From positions 186,001 to 250,000 of the forward strand of contig JAGYIP010000009.1 in assembly GCA_018402635.1 (NCBI GenBank): a stretch of DNA of 64,000 bases. Reading direction: 5' to 3'. Below are positions 18,705-27,409 of this stretch, one piece after another. Each line of letters begins with the position of its first letter. Within the stretch, counting starts at the first letter, position 1. Under the pieces are notes generated by a model. The model was not told the origin of the DNA, ran no database searches, and was given only the letters and a program-made list of their open reading frames with translations. Both the position numbers and the translations under genes were made by a program. The stretch is from Burkholderiaceae bacterium. Lineage in GTDB: Bacteria; Pseudomonadota; Gammaproteobacteria; Burkholderiales; Burkholderiaceae_A.

Positions 18705-21700
18705 CCATGGTCTAGGGAAAGTGCCTCTTCCTGCCTTCCGTAGACCAGGCTGTAAAGCGCAGGTAGTGAAAGCAGAGTAAGTCCGGTGGCCACCACGAGT
18801 CCTCCCATAATGGCAACAGCCATGGGCCCCCAAAAGATGCTGTTCTGAAGAGGAATCATGGCCAGTACGGCAGCAGCAGCTGTTAGGGTTATGGGACGAA
18901 ACCGCAGTAGGGTGGCCTCAACGATGGCCGATCGAACCAACAACCCTCGAGCGCGCTCCTTTTCAATTTGATCGATAAGAATGACAGCATTGCGCATAAT
19001 CATGCCCATGAGGGCAATGACACCAAGCATGGCTACAAACCCGAAAGGCCGTTGCAGCAAAAGAAGGGCAGCAGCCACGCCGGCCAGGCCCAGCGGCGCG
19101 GTAGCTAGAACCATAAGGCTGCGCGGCGTGCTTTGAAGCTGCATGACAAGCAGCATGAGAGTAATAAACAACATAATGGGCACGCCGGCAAAAATGGAGG
19201 CCTGGCCCTTAGCGCTCTCTTCAATCGTGCCGCCAATTTCTAACTTAACCCCAACAGGAAGCAACGCCTTGACAGGCTCTAAGGCTTTCTGAAGTTCCAG
19301 CGCCACCGTGGCCCCTTGCACACCCGGGCTGACATCGGCCTGCAGGGTAAGCGCGTATTGGCGGTTATGGCGCCAGATCATTCCGGGCTCCCAGACAAGT
19401 TCAAGCCGCGCGATCTTCTCAAGCGGAACAAGTTGCCCATTGGTGTTGGGTACGAGCAGCTCGCGTATGTCTTTCATCGAGTCGCGCTCTTGTTGCGGCA
19501 GTTCAACTTCAATGGGAAGAATCTTCTCGCGTTCGCGGTAGTCGGCAACCACACGGCCTGAGAAACGCGCCTGAAGCTCGCGCGCGACCGCAGCAGAGGT
19601 GACGCCCGCATCGCGTGCCTTGGCGAGATCAAGGCTGATCTGCACCACGGGCCTGCGTTCGTTCCAGTTATCGTGCAGCCCACGGACATCGGGATGGGCC
19701 TTCATAACGTCTCGAACCTGCTCAGCCACTTCGTAGAGTGCATCGGGTCGTTCGGCGGTAAGCCGAAACTGCACGGGGTAGGGAACAGGTGGCCCGTTGG
19801 GTAGAAGCTTAATGCGAAGGCGTGCCTCTGGTGCTGCAGCAGGGATGCGCGCGTGCAGCGCATTAAATACAGATTCTCGAGAAAAGCCGGGTTGGGGCTG
19901 AATGATGAGCTGAGCGACGTTACTTTGGGGGAAAATAACGTCAAGCGGGAGAAAGAATCGGGGCGCCCCGGACCCTACCCAAGAGGTAATGGTGTCAATG
20001 CCTTCGATAAGGCGTGCTTCTTTCTCAATGCGCTCAACGGTTGCTGCGGTTGCCTCAATACCAGCACCTTCCACAAGATAGACATCCACCAGAATTTCCG
20101 GACGCGAGGAGTCGGGGAAGAACTGCTGCTCGACTTGGCTCATACCCGCAAGCCCAAGGACGAAGGTAAAAAGTGTTGCCGCAATGGTCTTAATAGGGTT
20201 ATTGACACACCATGTCACCATGGCACGAAAGACTTGGTAGGCAGTTGAGTCACGAAGGCTGCCCTGGTTGTCTTCGTGAGGCCGAGATGGAACTTTGAGA
20301 AGCCACATTCCCAGAAACGGCACGAAAAGCACCGAGACAAGCCAAGAGACAATAAGTGAGGCGGCCGTTACTGCAAAGATGGCATAGGTGTACTCACCCA
20401 CCACGGACATTGCAATACCAATGGGAAGAAACCCAACGGCCGTAATAAGGGTGCCAGTAAGCATTGGAATGGCGGTAAGTTCGTAGGCAGCTGTGGCGGC
20501 CACAAGCCGGTCGTTTCCTTCCTCTAGCTTACGAATCATCATCTCCACAACAATAATGGCGTCGTCTACCAGCAGACCGAGGGCAATAATTAAAGAGCCC
20601 AAGGAAATTTTATGTATCCCTACTCCCCAGAGATTCATAATAAGAAAGGTAACAGCCATGACCAGCGGAATACTAATGGCCACAATAAGCCCCGGGCGAG
20701 GGTCAAGCCTTAAGGGTCGTCTGTGCAGGCCCAGCGCCAACAAGCTAACGGCCAGTACAATGGCCACAGCCTCTGCAAGAACCGTTAGGAATTCATAGAC
20801 CGATTCCGCAACAACCTTCGGCTGATTCTGAATTTGTTGAATGGTTACGCCAATTGGCAGCTGGCGTTGAATTTTAGAAACTGCCTCTTCCAGATTATTG
20901 CCAAGGGCAATAATGTCACCGCCTTTGAGCATGGACACACCCAGGGCAACGACAGGCTGCCCATTGACCCGCACAAAGGGGCTGGGTGGATCAACCGTTG
21001 CACGTCGAATGGTTGCAATATCTTCAAGCCTTAAAATGCGTTGGCCTGCGCGAATGGGCATGGAGGCAAGTTCTTCAATGGAGCCGAATTGTCCCAAGAC
21101 CCTTATGGGAATAGTGAAGGCATTGGTCTCAATGCGGCCTGCATCGACAACGGCGTTTTGCTCTGCAATTTGTTGCCCGACGGCGCTGGCACTCAGCTGA
21201 TACCGAGCAAGTTCCCGCCTGCTTAATTGAACAAAGACGCGCTCGTCTTGAAGGCCAAAGGTTTCGACCTTGCCTACATCTTTAACCAACAGAAGTTGAC
21301 TTCGGGCACCACGTACAAAGTCGGTAAGCTCAGCCTGGCTGTAGTCGGGCGCGGCAAGGCTGTAGATCACGCCAAAGGTGTCTCCAAAGTCATCGTTGAA
21401 GAAAGGACCTTGAACCCCTTCCGGAAGGTCTCTGGTCATATCCATCATTTTTTTTCGTACGGTGTAGAACCGGTCAGAGACTTCGTTGGGGTCGAAGTCA
21501 TCTTTGACCTGAAAAATGATGGTGGTCTGGCCTGGCTTTGAGAAGCTTACGATCTTGTCGGTGTTTGGAACCTCTTGAAGAATGCGCTCAAGCCGATCGG
21601 TTACCTGGTCGGCCATCTGCGCGGCTGTTGCACCAGGCCAGTAGGCCTGAACAACCATGGCACGGAACTGAAAGGGAGGGTCTTCGTCTTGGCCAAGCTG

Positions 21701-21808
21701 AAAGTAGCTGCCAACACCAAGGATGAGAAGCGAGACCATAAGGAAGCGAATAAGCGCGGGGTGCTGGATTGCCCAGAGCGAGAGGTTCAATTTTGAGGAG
21801 TTGTTCAT
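18701..21808 (-). CDS. RND efflux permease (AcrB/AcrD/AcrF family)
   Basis: 1035 aa; GLLVDDAIIVVEMMIRKLEEG, LGVIALMGMIMRNAVILIDQIEKE, LLRFRPITLTAAAAVLAMIPL. Confidence 0.94.
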   Translation of the reverse strand: MNNSSKLNLSLWAIQHPALIRFLMVSLLILGVGSYFQLGQDEDPPFQFRAMVVQAYWPGATAAQMADQVTDRLERILQEVPNTDKIVSFSKPGQTTIIFQVKDDFDPNEVSDRFYTVRKKMMDMTRDLPEGVQGPFFNDDFGDTFGVIYSLAAPDYSQAELTDFVRGARSQLLLVKDVGKVETFGLQDERVFVQLSRRELARYQLSASAVGQQIAEQNAVVDAGRIETNAFTIPIRVLGQFGSIEELASMPIRAGQRILRLEDIATIRRATVDPPSPFVRVNGQPVVALGVSMLKGGDIIALGNNLEEAVSKIQRQLPIGVTIQQIQNQPKVVAESVYEFLTVLAEAVAIVLAVSLLALGLHRRPLRLDPRPGLIVAISIPLVMAVTFLIMNLWGVGIHKISLGSLIIALGLLVDDAIIVVEMMIRKLEEGNDRLVAATAAYELTAIPMLTGTLITAVGFLPIGIAMSVVGEYTYAIFAVTAASLIVSWLVSVLFVPFLGMWLLKVPSRPHEDNQGSLRDSTAYQVFRAMVTWCVNNPIKTIAATLFTFVLGLAGMSQVEQQFFPDSSRPEILVDVYLVEGAGIEATAATVERIEKEARLIEGIDTITSWVGSGAPRFFLPLDVIFPQSNVAQLIIQPQPGFSRESVFNALHARIPAAAPEARLRIKLLPNGPPVPYPVQFRLTAERPDALYEVAEQVRDVMKAHPDVRGLHDNWNERRPVVQISLDLAKARDAGVTSAAVARELQARFSGRVVADYREREKILPIEVELPQQERDSMKDIRELLVPNTNGQLVPLEKIARLELVWEPGMIWRHNRQYALTLQADVSPGVQGATVALELQKALEPVKALLPVGVKLEIGGTIEESAKGQASIFAGVPIMLFITLMLLVMQLQSTPRSLMVLATAPLGLAGVAAALLLLQRPFGFVAMLGVIALMGMIMRNAVILIDQIEKERARGLLVRSAIVEATLLRFRPITLTAAAAVLAMIPLQNSIFWGPMAVAIMGGLVVATGLTLLSLPALYSLVYGRQEEALSLDHG

Positions 21809-21832
21809 TCGAACAAAGCGCGCCCTTTACCC

Positions 21833-22723
21833 TTAGGGTGTGAGGCGGCGTACTTTTTGCCCGGGACTTAAAAGATGGGCGCCTACAGCAACAATGCTGT
21901 CGCCCTTTAAAAGCCCCTCAACAAGCGCATACGACTCGTTGGCCTCAAGCACGTTGACTGCAATAGGCTCAACGAGGAACTGGTCATTATTTGGAACAAG
22001 GCGCATGACGCTACGTCCTTCAAGCAGAGCCGTTAAAGGAATACGGTAGACCCCGGCCTGCAGGGTTTCATTGCCCTTTATGTTGGCCAGTCGTTTTGGG
22101 GCGGCCTCACGAGGAGTTGCCTTGCTCGATTGCCTAAGCTGAAGTTCAATGACAAGGTCGGCGGCCTGGACCACTTGAGATTTTCTTGCCAGAACCCGAC
22201 GTACAACGCCCGAGTCAAGCGCTCGCAAGGTATAGACACCCAACTGGTCGAGCGTGACTTCAAACTGGGCCCGCTCGGCAATGAGAAGCGCCTCGCGGCG
22301 GTCCCATTCTGCTTTTGAAATAAAGCCCTTGCTTAATAACTCGGAGTAACGGCTGAAGTCGGCCTCGACGTTGGCAAGTTTGGCTCGTGCGGCCTGCAGT
22401 TGAATTTCAGCAGCCGAGTTAGCAAGCTTTGCATCGCGCGGATCGAGGCGCATAAGGCTTTGACCAGCTCTTACAGCCTCACCGGGCTTAACCAACACCT
22501 CAATGACGGTACCGGAGAGCTCAGAGCGAAGCTCGCCTGGGACTTCATTAGCGCCCGTTGCGGTTCCCGCGGTCAGGTCGCCTTGCGCGCGCCGCCCCTC
22601 ACTTACAGGAAGGGATGCACCCACCTGGAAAACCTTAACAGCAGGCACAAGGACAGCAGCAGGCTCATTTTTGCTGCACCCCAATAGCAGACCTAGACCC
22701 GCAACCATAGCAAGCAGCAGCAA
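21833..22723 (-). CDS. RND efflux periplasmic adaptor (HlyD/MFP family) lipoprotein
   Basis: Lipobox GLLLGCSKNE; SGTVIEVLVKPGEAVRAGQSLMRLDPRDAKLA; adjacent to RND permease. Confidence 0.9.
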   Translation of the reverse strand: MLLLAMVAGLGLLLGCSKNEPAAVLVPAVKVFQVGASLPVSEGRRAQGDLTAGTATGANEVPGELRSELSGTVIEVLVKPGEAVRAGQSLMRLDPRDAKLANSAAEIQLQAARAKLANVEADFSRYSELLSKGFISKAEWDRREALLIAERAQFEVTLDQLGVYTLRALDSGVVRRVLARKSQVVQAADLVIELQLRQSSKATPREAAPKRLANIKGNETLQAGVYRIPLTALLEGRSVMRLVPNNDQFLVEPIAVNVLEANESYALVEGLLKGDSIVAVGAHLLSPGQKVRRLTP

Positions 22724-22885
22724 GCACAGCAGTAAAGCGTCTCTTGCTTAATGCCTGACTTGCAACAGACAGGCCAAAAGCAGATTGTTGAAAAAGCATA
22801 CAAAAGGAGCCTTGCAAAGGGCTGGCGTTGGGCACCAACCGAATAACGTGAGAAGAGTTTTTATTGTCTTGATTGTCTCAAAAAA

Positions 22886-23218
22886 CTAGCCAAGAAATTC
22901 GCTCGGGCGCTTCTGAACCCATTCAATGAATTTGTGTATTTCAGGATGGGTCTTTAGGGCGTCCCACGAGTTAAAGTGGCGGGCAAGTTCACGGGGCTTG
23001 AGGGTCTGGTGAATTTTTTGGTGGCAGACTTTGTGAATTAACTGCTTTTCTCGGCCGCCCTGAGAGCGAGGTGTAAGATGATGCTCGTCAACGGAGTCTC
23101 CCGGCGTTAAAAGCCGGCCGCACAAGGGGCATAGCTGAACAGCCTGCGCTGCGGCAATGTCATCCGCATCGTCCCCCTCTTGCCAGCGAAGTAATCGTTT
23201 AGAAACCATGGTCTTCAA
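22886..23218 (-). CDS. HNH endonuclease-family protein
   Basis: LCPLCGRLLTPGDSVDEHHLTPRSQGGREKQLIHKVCHQKIHQTL. Confidence 0.82.
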   Translation of the reverse strand: MKTMVSKRLLRWQEGDDADDIAAAQAVQLCPLCGRLLTPGDSVDEHHLTPRSQGGREKQLIHKVCHQKIHQTLKPRELARHFNSWDALKTHPEIHKFIEWVQKRPSEFLG

Positions 23219-23221
23219 TCA

Positions 23222-23788
23222 ATGTTAAGTCTCGAGTGGCTGGCAGCAGGGCTTGGATTATTGGGCGTCTTGCTTGGCCTACGCGAGAACATTTGGGTAT
23301 GGCCCGTCTTTATTGCTTCAAGTGCAATTTATCTGGCTATCTACCTCAGTGTGAATCTTATCGGACAAGCCGTTCTTATGTTGGTCTTTATCCTGACCTC
23401 GCTTTGGGGTTTGTGGAATTGGCGACAGGCGAAACCTGGCGTCTCGGGCTTGGTTCTAAAGGGGCCGGGCTGGCTCACGACTGCGCAGCGTGTCTACTTT
23501 TCTCTGGTAGTTATGGGCTTGGCATATGCCTTTTTCATTTGGTTCTCGGGGGTTGACCAGCATCCAAACCCTTGGCTCGATGCATCGGTAACTTCGGTTA
23601 GCCTTGTTGCCATGGTGTTAATGGGGATGAAACGAATTGACTGCTGGCTTGCATGGCTCTTTGCCAATGCCGCCTCTGTGGTTCTGTTTGTACAACAGGC
23701 CCTCTGGCCCACCGCAGCCTTGTACCTCATTCAGTTTGGCTTGGCCTATTGGGGTCTGCGATTGTGGACGAGACGTCAGGCGTTCTAA
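23222..23788 (+). CDS. PnuC-family vitamin transporter (nicotinamide riboside or thiamine)
   Basis: LGVLLGLRENIWVWPVFIASSAIYLAIYL..., LWGLWNWRQAK, multiple TM segments. Confidence 0.87.
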   Translation: MLSLEWLAAGLGLLGVLLGLRENIWVWPVFIASSAIYLAIYLSVNLIGQAVLMLVFILTSLWGLWNWRQAKPGVSGLVLKGPGWLTTAQRVYFSLVVMGLAYAFFIWFSGVDQHPNPWLDASVTSVSLVAMVLMGMKRIDCWLAWLFANAASVVLFVQQALWPTAALYLIQFGLAYWGLRLWTRRQAF

Positions 23789-24351
23789 AGGTTGCGGTTA
23801 TTGGTGCAGAGTCCACGGGCAAGACAACCCTCTGCCAGTGGCTTTCCGCCGGGCTTGATGGGCTTCATTTTGAGGAGCCCCTGCGGCAGTGGGTGGCTCG
23901 GAAAGGACGTCCGCCAAGGCAAGACGAGCAGTTGGAAATCGTTGAAGCCCAGAAGCAGCAAGAGCTTCTTGGTCTGCAGCAGGCTACCGAGACCCAGCAT
24001 AAAAAGCGCTGGCTCTTCTGCGACTCCGCACCCTTGGTAACGGCCGCCTACAGTCGCTACTACTTCAATGACGCAAGCCTTGACAATCTGGCGTCTTCCC
24101 ATCATCAGGCGAACTATGCCGCAACCCTGTTTTGTCTGCCGCAGGGTCTTGATTGGGTCGCCGAACCGGGCCAGCGTGACAGTCCAAAGGCACGTGAGGC
24201 GGTCCATCAGATACTCCTTGAGCTTGTTAAGCCAATCAACCCCGACCGACTTATTTTTTTATCAGGGGGGCTTAAAAAGCGCTATGAATTTGCCTTGGCT
24301 CTCCTAAACCGTTTACACTCCGAATTCGCTAGGGGTCCCGAAACCTCTTAA
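23764..24351 (+). CDS. NadR-like P-loop ATPase/kinase
   Basis: VAVIGAESTGKTTLCQWL Walker A; PRQDEQLEIVEAQKQQE; FCDSAPLVTAAYSRYYF; overlaps pnuC end, GTG start. Confidence 0.78.
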   Translation: MDETSGVLKVAVIGAESTGKTTLCQWLSAGLDGLHFEEPLRQWVARKGRPPRQDEQLEIVEAQKQQELLGLQQATETQHKKRWLFCDSAPLVTAAYSRYYFNDASLDNLASSHHQANYAATLFCLPQGLDWVAEPGQRDSPKAREAVHQILLELVKPINPDRLIFLSGGLKKRYEFALALLNRLHSEFARGPETS

Positions 24352-24389
24352 GCCAGTCAAGGTTTCTTTCGCGCTGTTGAAGTAAAGCT

Positions 24390-24490
24390 AAGAATCTTCT
24401 CTGGGTTAAGGGCCTTTTTTAAGGCGGGTGAGACAAACCCTTTGAACCTGATCGAGTTAAGACTTGCGCAGGGAAGCGTGAAGAGTTGCC
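24390..24490 (+). promoter_or_regulatory. TPP (THI-box) riboswitch
   Basis: gtgagacaaaccctttgaacctgatcgagttaagacttgcgcagggaagcg matches the THI consensus CTGAGA..ACCCTTTGAACCTGATC..TTAA..CTTGCGCAGGGAAG; directly upstream of TonB receptor. Confidence 0.93.
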
Positions 24491-24550
24491 CGCCTTCCTT
24501 CTCTAGGTACGCCGCTCGTCCGTTTCCCCATCGCTTTGGGAGACGTTTCA

Positions 24551-26773
24551 ATGGTTAACTTTTTTTCTTCTTTGCCTCACGGTGGTCGTTGCCTGGGCAT
24601 GGCCCTGGGCCTGTTTTCGCTCTCTGTCTTCTCTCAGACTGCCACAGTGCTGCCCGACATCGAGGTCAGGGCTTTGCCAGCCTCTTCCAGTGGCCTTGGC
24701 GTTGGCGTGGGCTCTCCTCAGACTCAGCTTTTTACGGGCCAAGACTGGATGAACCAGCCGCTCTCAGGCCAAGTCATTGATCAGGCCGATATGGCGCTTA
24801 TGGGGCCAGGTCGGCTAACCGACCTTCTGCGTTTGGACAGCTCGGTCGAGCCTTATTACAGCCCTTTGGGGTATTACGAGGGCTTTCTTATTCGGGGCTT
24901 TGCCGTTGACCCAGTGCTTGGCATTCGTGTGAACGGAGTGCCTGTTGTGGGGGAGTCGCGGCTGAACATGCAGAACAAGCAGCAGGTTCAGACCCTAAGG
25001 GGTCCTGCCGGAGCTTGGGCTGGAGCGGGCACATCGGCGGGGCTTATCAACCTGGTAACCGAGCGGCCCCGCGATGGTCGCGAGCTCTACCTCACCGCAG
25101 AGTCACGAGCATCTCTGGGGGCAGGCATCGACCTTGGACAGACGGGCCCGCATGGAGGCTGGCGGCTTAATGCCGCCATTGACCATTTAAGGCCCGAGGC
25201 CCGGGGGGCCGATGGTGGCTCGGGGATGGTAAGCCTGGCCCTCGACCGGCCGCTTGGCTCGAGGTCGGTTCTAGAGATGGACCTTGAGTATTCCCGCCAC
25301 AGTCAGCGCAGTCAGCCAGGCAGCCAGCTTCTGGGTGGCACCGTCTTGCCCCCGTTGAACCCGAAGCTTGTGCTGGGTGGCTCCTCGTGGTCAAAGCCCG
25401 TGGTGTTTGACTCGCTTTTTGCGATGGGTCGCATTACCCATGCTGTTGACTCTGACTTCAAGCTCATGGGAACCGCATCGCTGCATCGGGTGAAGACCGA
25501 CGACCGCAGTAGTTTTCCTTGGGGCTGTTCGGCCACCACCGGGACCTTAGCGGGCACCTATTTCTGTGCCAACGGTGATTTCACTCTTTGGGATTACCGA
25601 AGCCTTAAAGAAAAACGCGAGGCGGCCTACCTGGCCATGGATGGGCTCTATACGGTCGAGCAGGAAGGCTTAACCCACAACCTTGCCCTTGGCGCCTCGT
25701 ACCTAAGGCGCACCACGCGCATGCCGAACTATATGTGGGATGTGGCAGATACAAACAACAATGGTCAACTGGATGCTGACTTCAGTGACTATGCAGACAC
25801 TGGCAATGTCTTCACCTCAAGCTGGACAGGTGGAGCCAACCCAAGCCCGTTTTTTAGTGATGTCTTTGACCAGACCATTGAGCAGCTGGCCTTGGTTGCT
25901 CACGATCGAGTCACTTTGCGCAATGGGGATAGCGTGGCGGTTGGTGGGCGTTGGGTTAGGCATGAAGAAGACCTTAGAGCTAACTTCCCCTTCTATCCCG
26001 CTGTGCGTCGGTCCCAAGACCAGACGGTTTTCTTACCCGCCCTTAGTTACAGCCGCAAGCTCAACACAGGCAGGGCCTTCGCCGGGTACCGGCAAGACCT
26101 TGAGGCAGGCCAGCGTGCGCCTTTAAGCAGTGCCAACTACGGTGAGGTACTTTCGCCTCGGCGTATGCATGCTTATGAGGTCGGGCTAAGGCTGCAGCCA
26201 GGGCAAGCAGTGGCTTACGAGGCAACCGCCTTCTATACCCATCGGCCCTATAACTTCCGCCTTGATGCGGGGCTGAACGATCCCTTGGGACCCTTTGTTC
26301 AACAGGGGAGAGAATCCCGGCTTGGGCTTGAACTTGGCGCACGCGGTTCTTTGGGGCAGTTGTTATCGGGCCGGCTTGGGCTCACCGCCATGCAGGCCAA
26401 GGTCTCGGGAACCTCTCAAGATGCAGTCAATGGCAACCATGCCTTAAATACGCCCAAGCTGCGTATGAATGGCCTGCTTGCTTATAAGCTCCCCGCCTTA
26501 CAGGCTACCCAGGCCTCGGTGGTCTGGAACTATGTTGGCAGGCGGCCTGCGACTGCAGACGGGCGGGTCGAACTGCCCTCCTACCATCGTTTTGATCTTG
26601 GCCTTCTTCACGAGCGCCGACTGGGCGAGGGCACTGGGCTTAGCCTTAGGTTTTATGTTGAGAACGTCTTTGACCATGCCTACTGGCGTGATGCCGCCGA
26701 TTTCCTGGGAGATGGCTACTTAACGGCTGGTGCGCCGCGAACCTTTAAGGCAAGCCTTACCCTAAGCCAATAA
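24551..26773 (+). CDS. TonB-dependent outer-membrane receptor (siderophore-receptor fold), predicted thiamine-related
   Basis: Plug domain DLLRLDSSVEPYYSPLGYYEGFLIRGFAVDPVLGIRVNGVPVVGESRLNMQNKQQVQTLRGPAGAWAGAGTSAGLINLVTERP; signal peptide; beta-barrel C-terminus. Confidence 0.9.
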   Translation: MVNFFSSLPHGGRCLGMALGLFSLSVFSQTATVLPDIEVRALPASSSGLGVGVGSPQTQLFTGQDWMNQPLSGQVIDQADMALMGPGRLTDLLRLDSSVEPYYSPLGYYEGFLIRGFAVDPVLGIRVNGVPVVGESRLNMQNKQQVQTLRGPAGAWAGAGTSAGLINLVTERPRDGRELYLTAESRASLGAGIDLGQTGPHGGWRLNAAIDHLRPEARGADGGSGMVSLALDRPLGSRSVLEMDLEYSRHSQRSQPGSQLLGGTVLPPLNPKLVLGGSSWSKPVVFDSLFAMGRITHAVDSDFKLMGTASLHRVKTDDRSSFPWGCSATTGTLAGTYFCANGDFTLWDYRSLKEKREAAYLAMDGLYTVEQEGLTHNLALGASYLRRTTRMPNYMWDVADTNNNGQLDADFSDYADTGNVFTSSWTGGANPSPFFSDVFDQTIEQLALVAHDRVTLRNGDSVAVGGRWVRHEEDLRANFPFYPAVRRSQDQTVFLPALSYSRKLNTGRAFAGYRQDLEAGQRAPLSSANYGEVLSPRRMHAYEVGLRLQPGQAVAYEATAFYTHRPYNFRLDAGLNDPLGPFVQQGRESRLGLELGARGSLGQLLSGRLGLTAMQAKVSGTSQDAVNGNHALNTPKLRMNGLLAYKLPALQATQASVVWNYVGRRPATADGRVELPSYHRFDLGLLHERRLGEGTGLSLRFYVENVFDHAYWRDAADFLGDGYLTAGAPRTFKASLTLSQ

Positions 26774-26817
26774 GAAAATGGTAGCCTTCGCAGATTCTTT
26801 TATCTGCGGAGGCGAGC

Positions 26818-27297
26818 GTGACAACTGTCGTGCCGGATCAGGCTGTTAGGGTTCTAAAGCAGTTTCGGGTCATATTTAGTGCGGTGAAGGAGCATTACCG
26901 CAGGGTTGAGCAGATCACAGGCATCTCGGGCTCCCATGTCTGGGCCTTGGTGGTTATTGACGAAAATCCGGGTATTCGGCCAGGTGCCCTTAATGACCGC
27001 CTAGCCATCCACCAATCGACGGCAAGCAATATTGTCAGGCACTTGGTTGCCCAGGGCTACGTGCTTCGTACCCGCAGTCAGACCGATGCCCGTGCCTTTG
27101 AGCTGGCTACAACGCCTAAAGGACATGAGCTTTTAGCTAGGGTTCCGGAACCGAAGATGGGCCTTTTAGTGAACGCCTTGGCTGAAATGCCGAATGCCTC
27201 GGTTGCGTCCCTTGAGGGGCTACTTGACCACCTTATTGCCCGTATGGGTCAGCCCGCTGCGAGCCAAAGCTCCGCCTTTGAACCCCTTATTGACTAA
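26818..27297 (+). CDS. MarR family transcriptional regulator
   Basis: ITGISGSHVWALVVIDENPGIRPGALNDRLAIHQSTASNIVRHLVAQGYVLRTRSQTDARAFEL; GTG start. Confidence 0.87.
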   Translation: MTTVVPDQAVRVLKQFRVIFSAVKEHYRRVEQITGISGSHVWALVVIDENPGIRPGALNDRLAIHQSTASNIVRHLVAQGYVLRTRSQTDARAFELATTPKGHELLARVPEPKMGLLVNALAEMPNASVASLEGLLDHLIARMGQPAASQSSAFEPLID

Positions 27298-27343
27298 AGA
27301 CAGCCGGCTTACATCAACACCCGTTTGAAAGCGTACTGCCCAT

Positions 27344-27376
27344 AAAAAAAGCCCGGTAAGACCGGGCTTTTTTTAT
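27344..27376. terminator. bidirectional rho-independent terminator
   Basis: aaaaaaagcccggtaagaccgggcttttttt between convergent genes. Confidence 0.93.
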
Positions 27377-27409
27377 TCTGGTGAGGTGACCCTCACCAGA
27401 AACTGCTGC

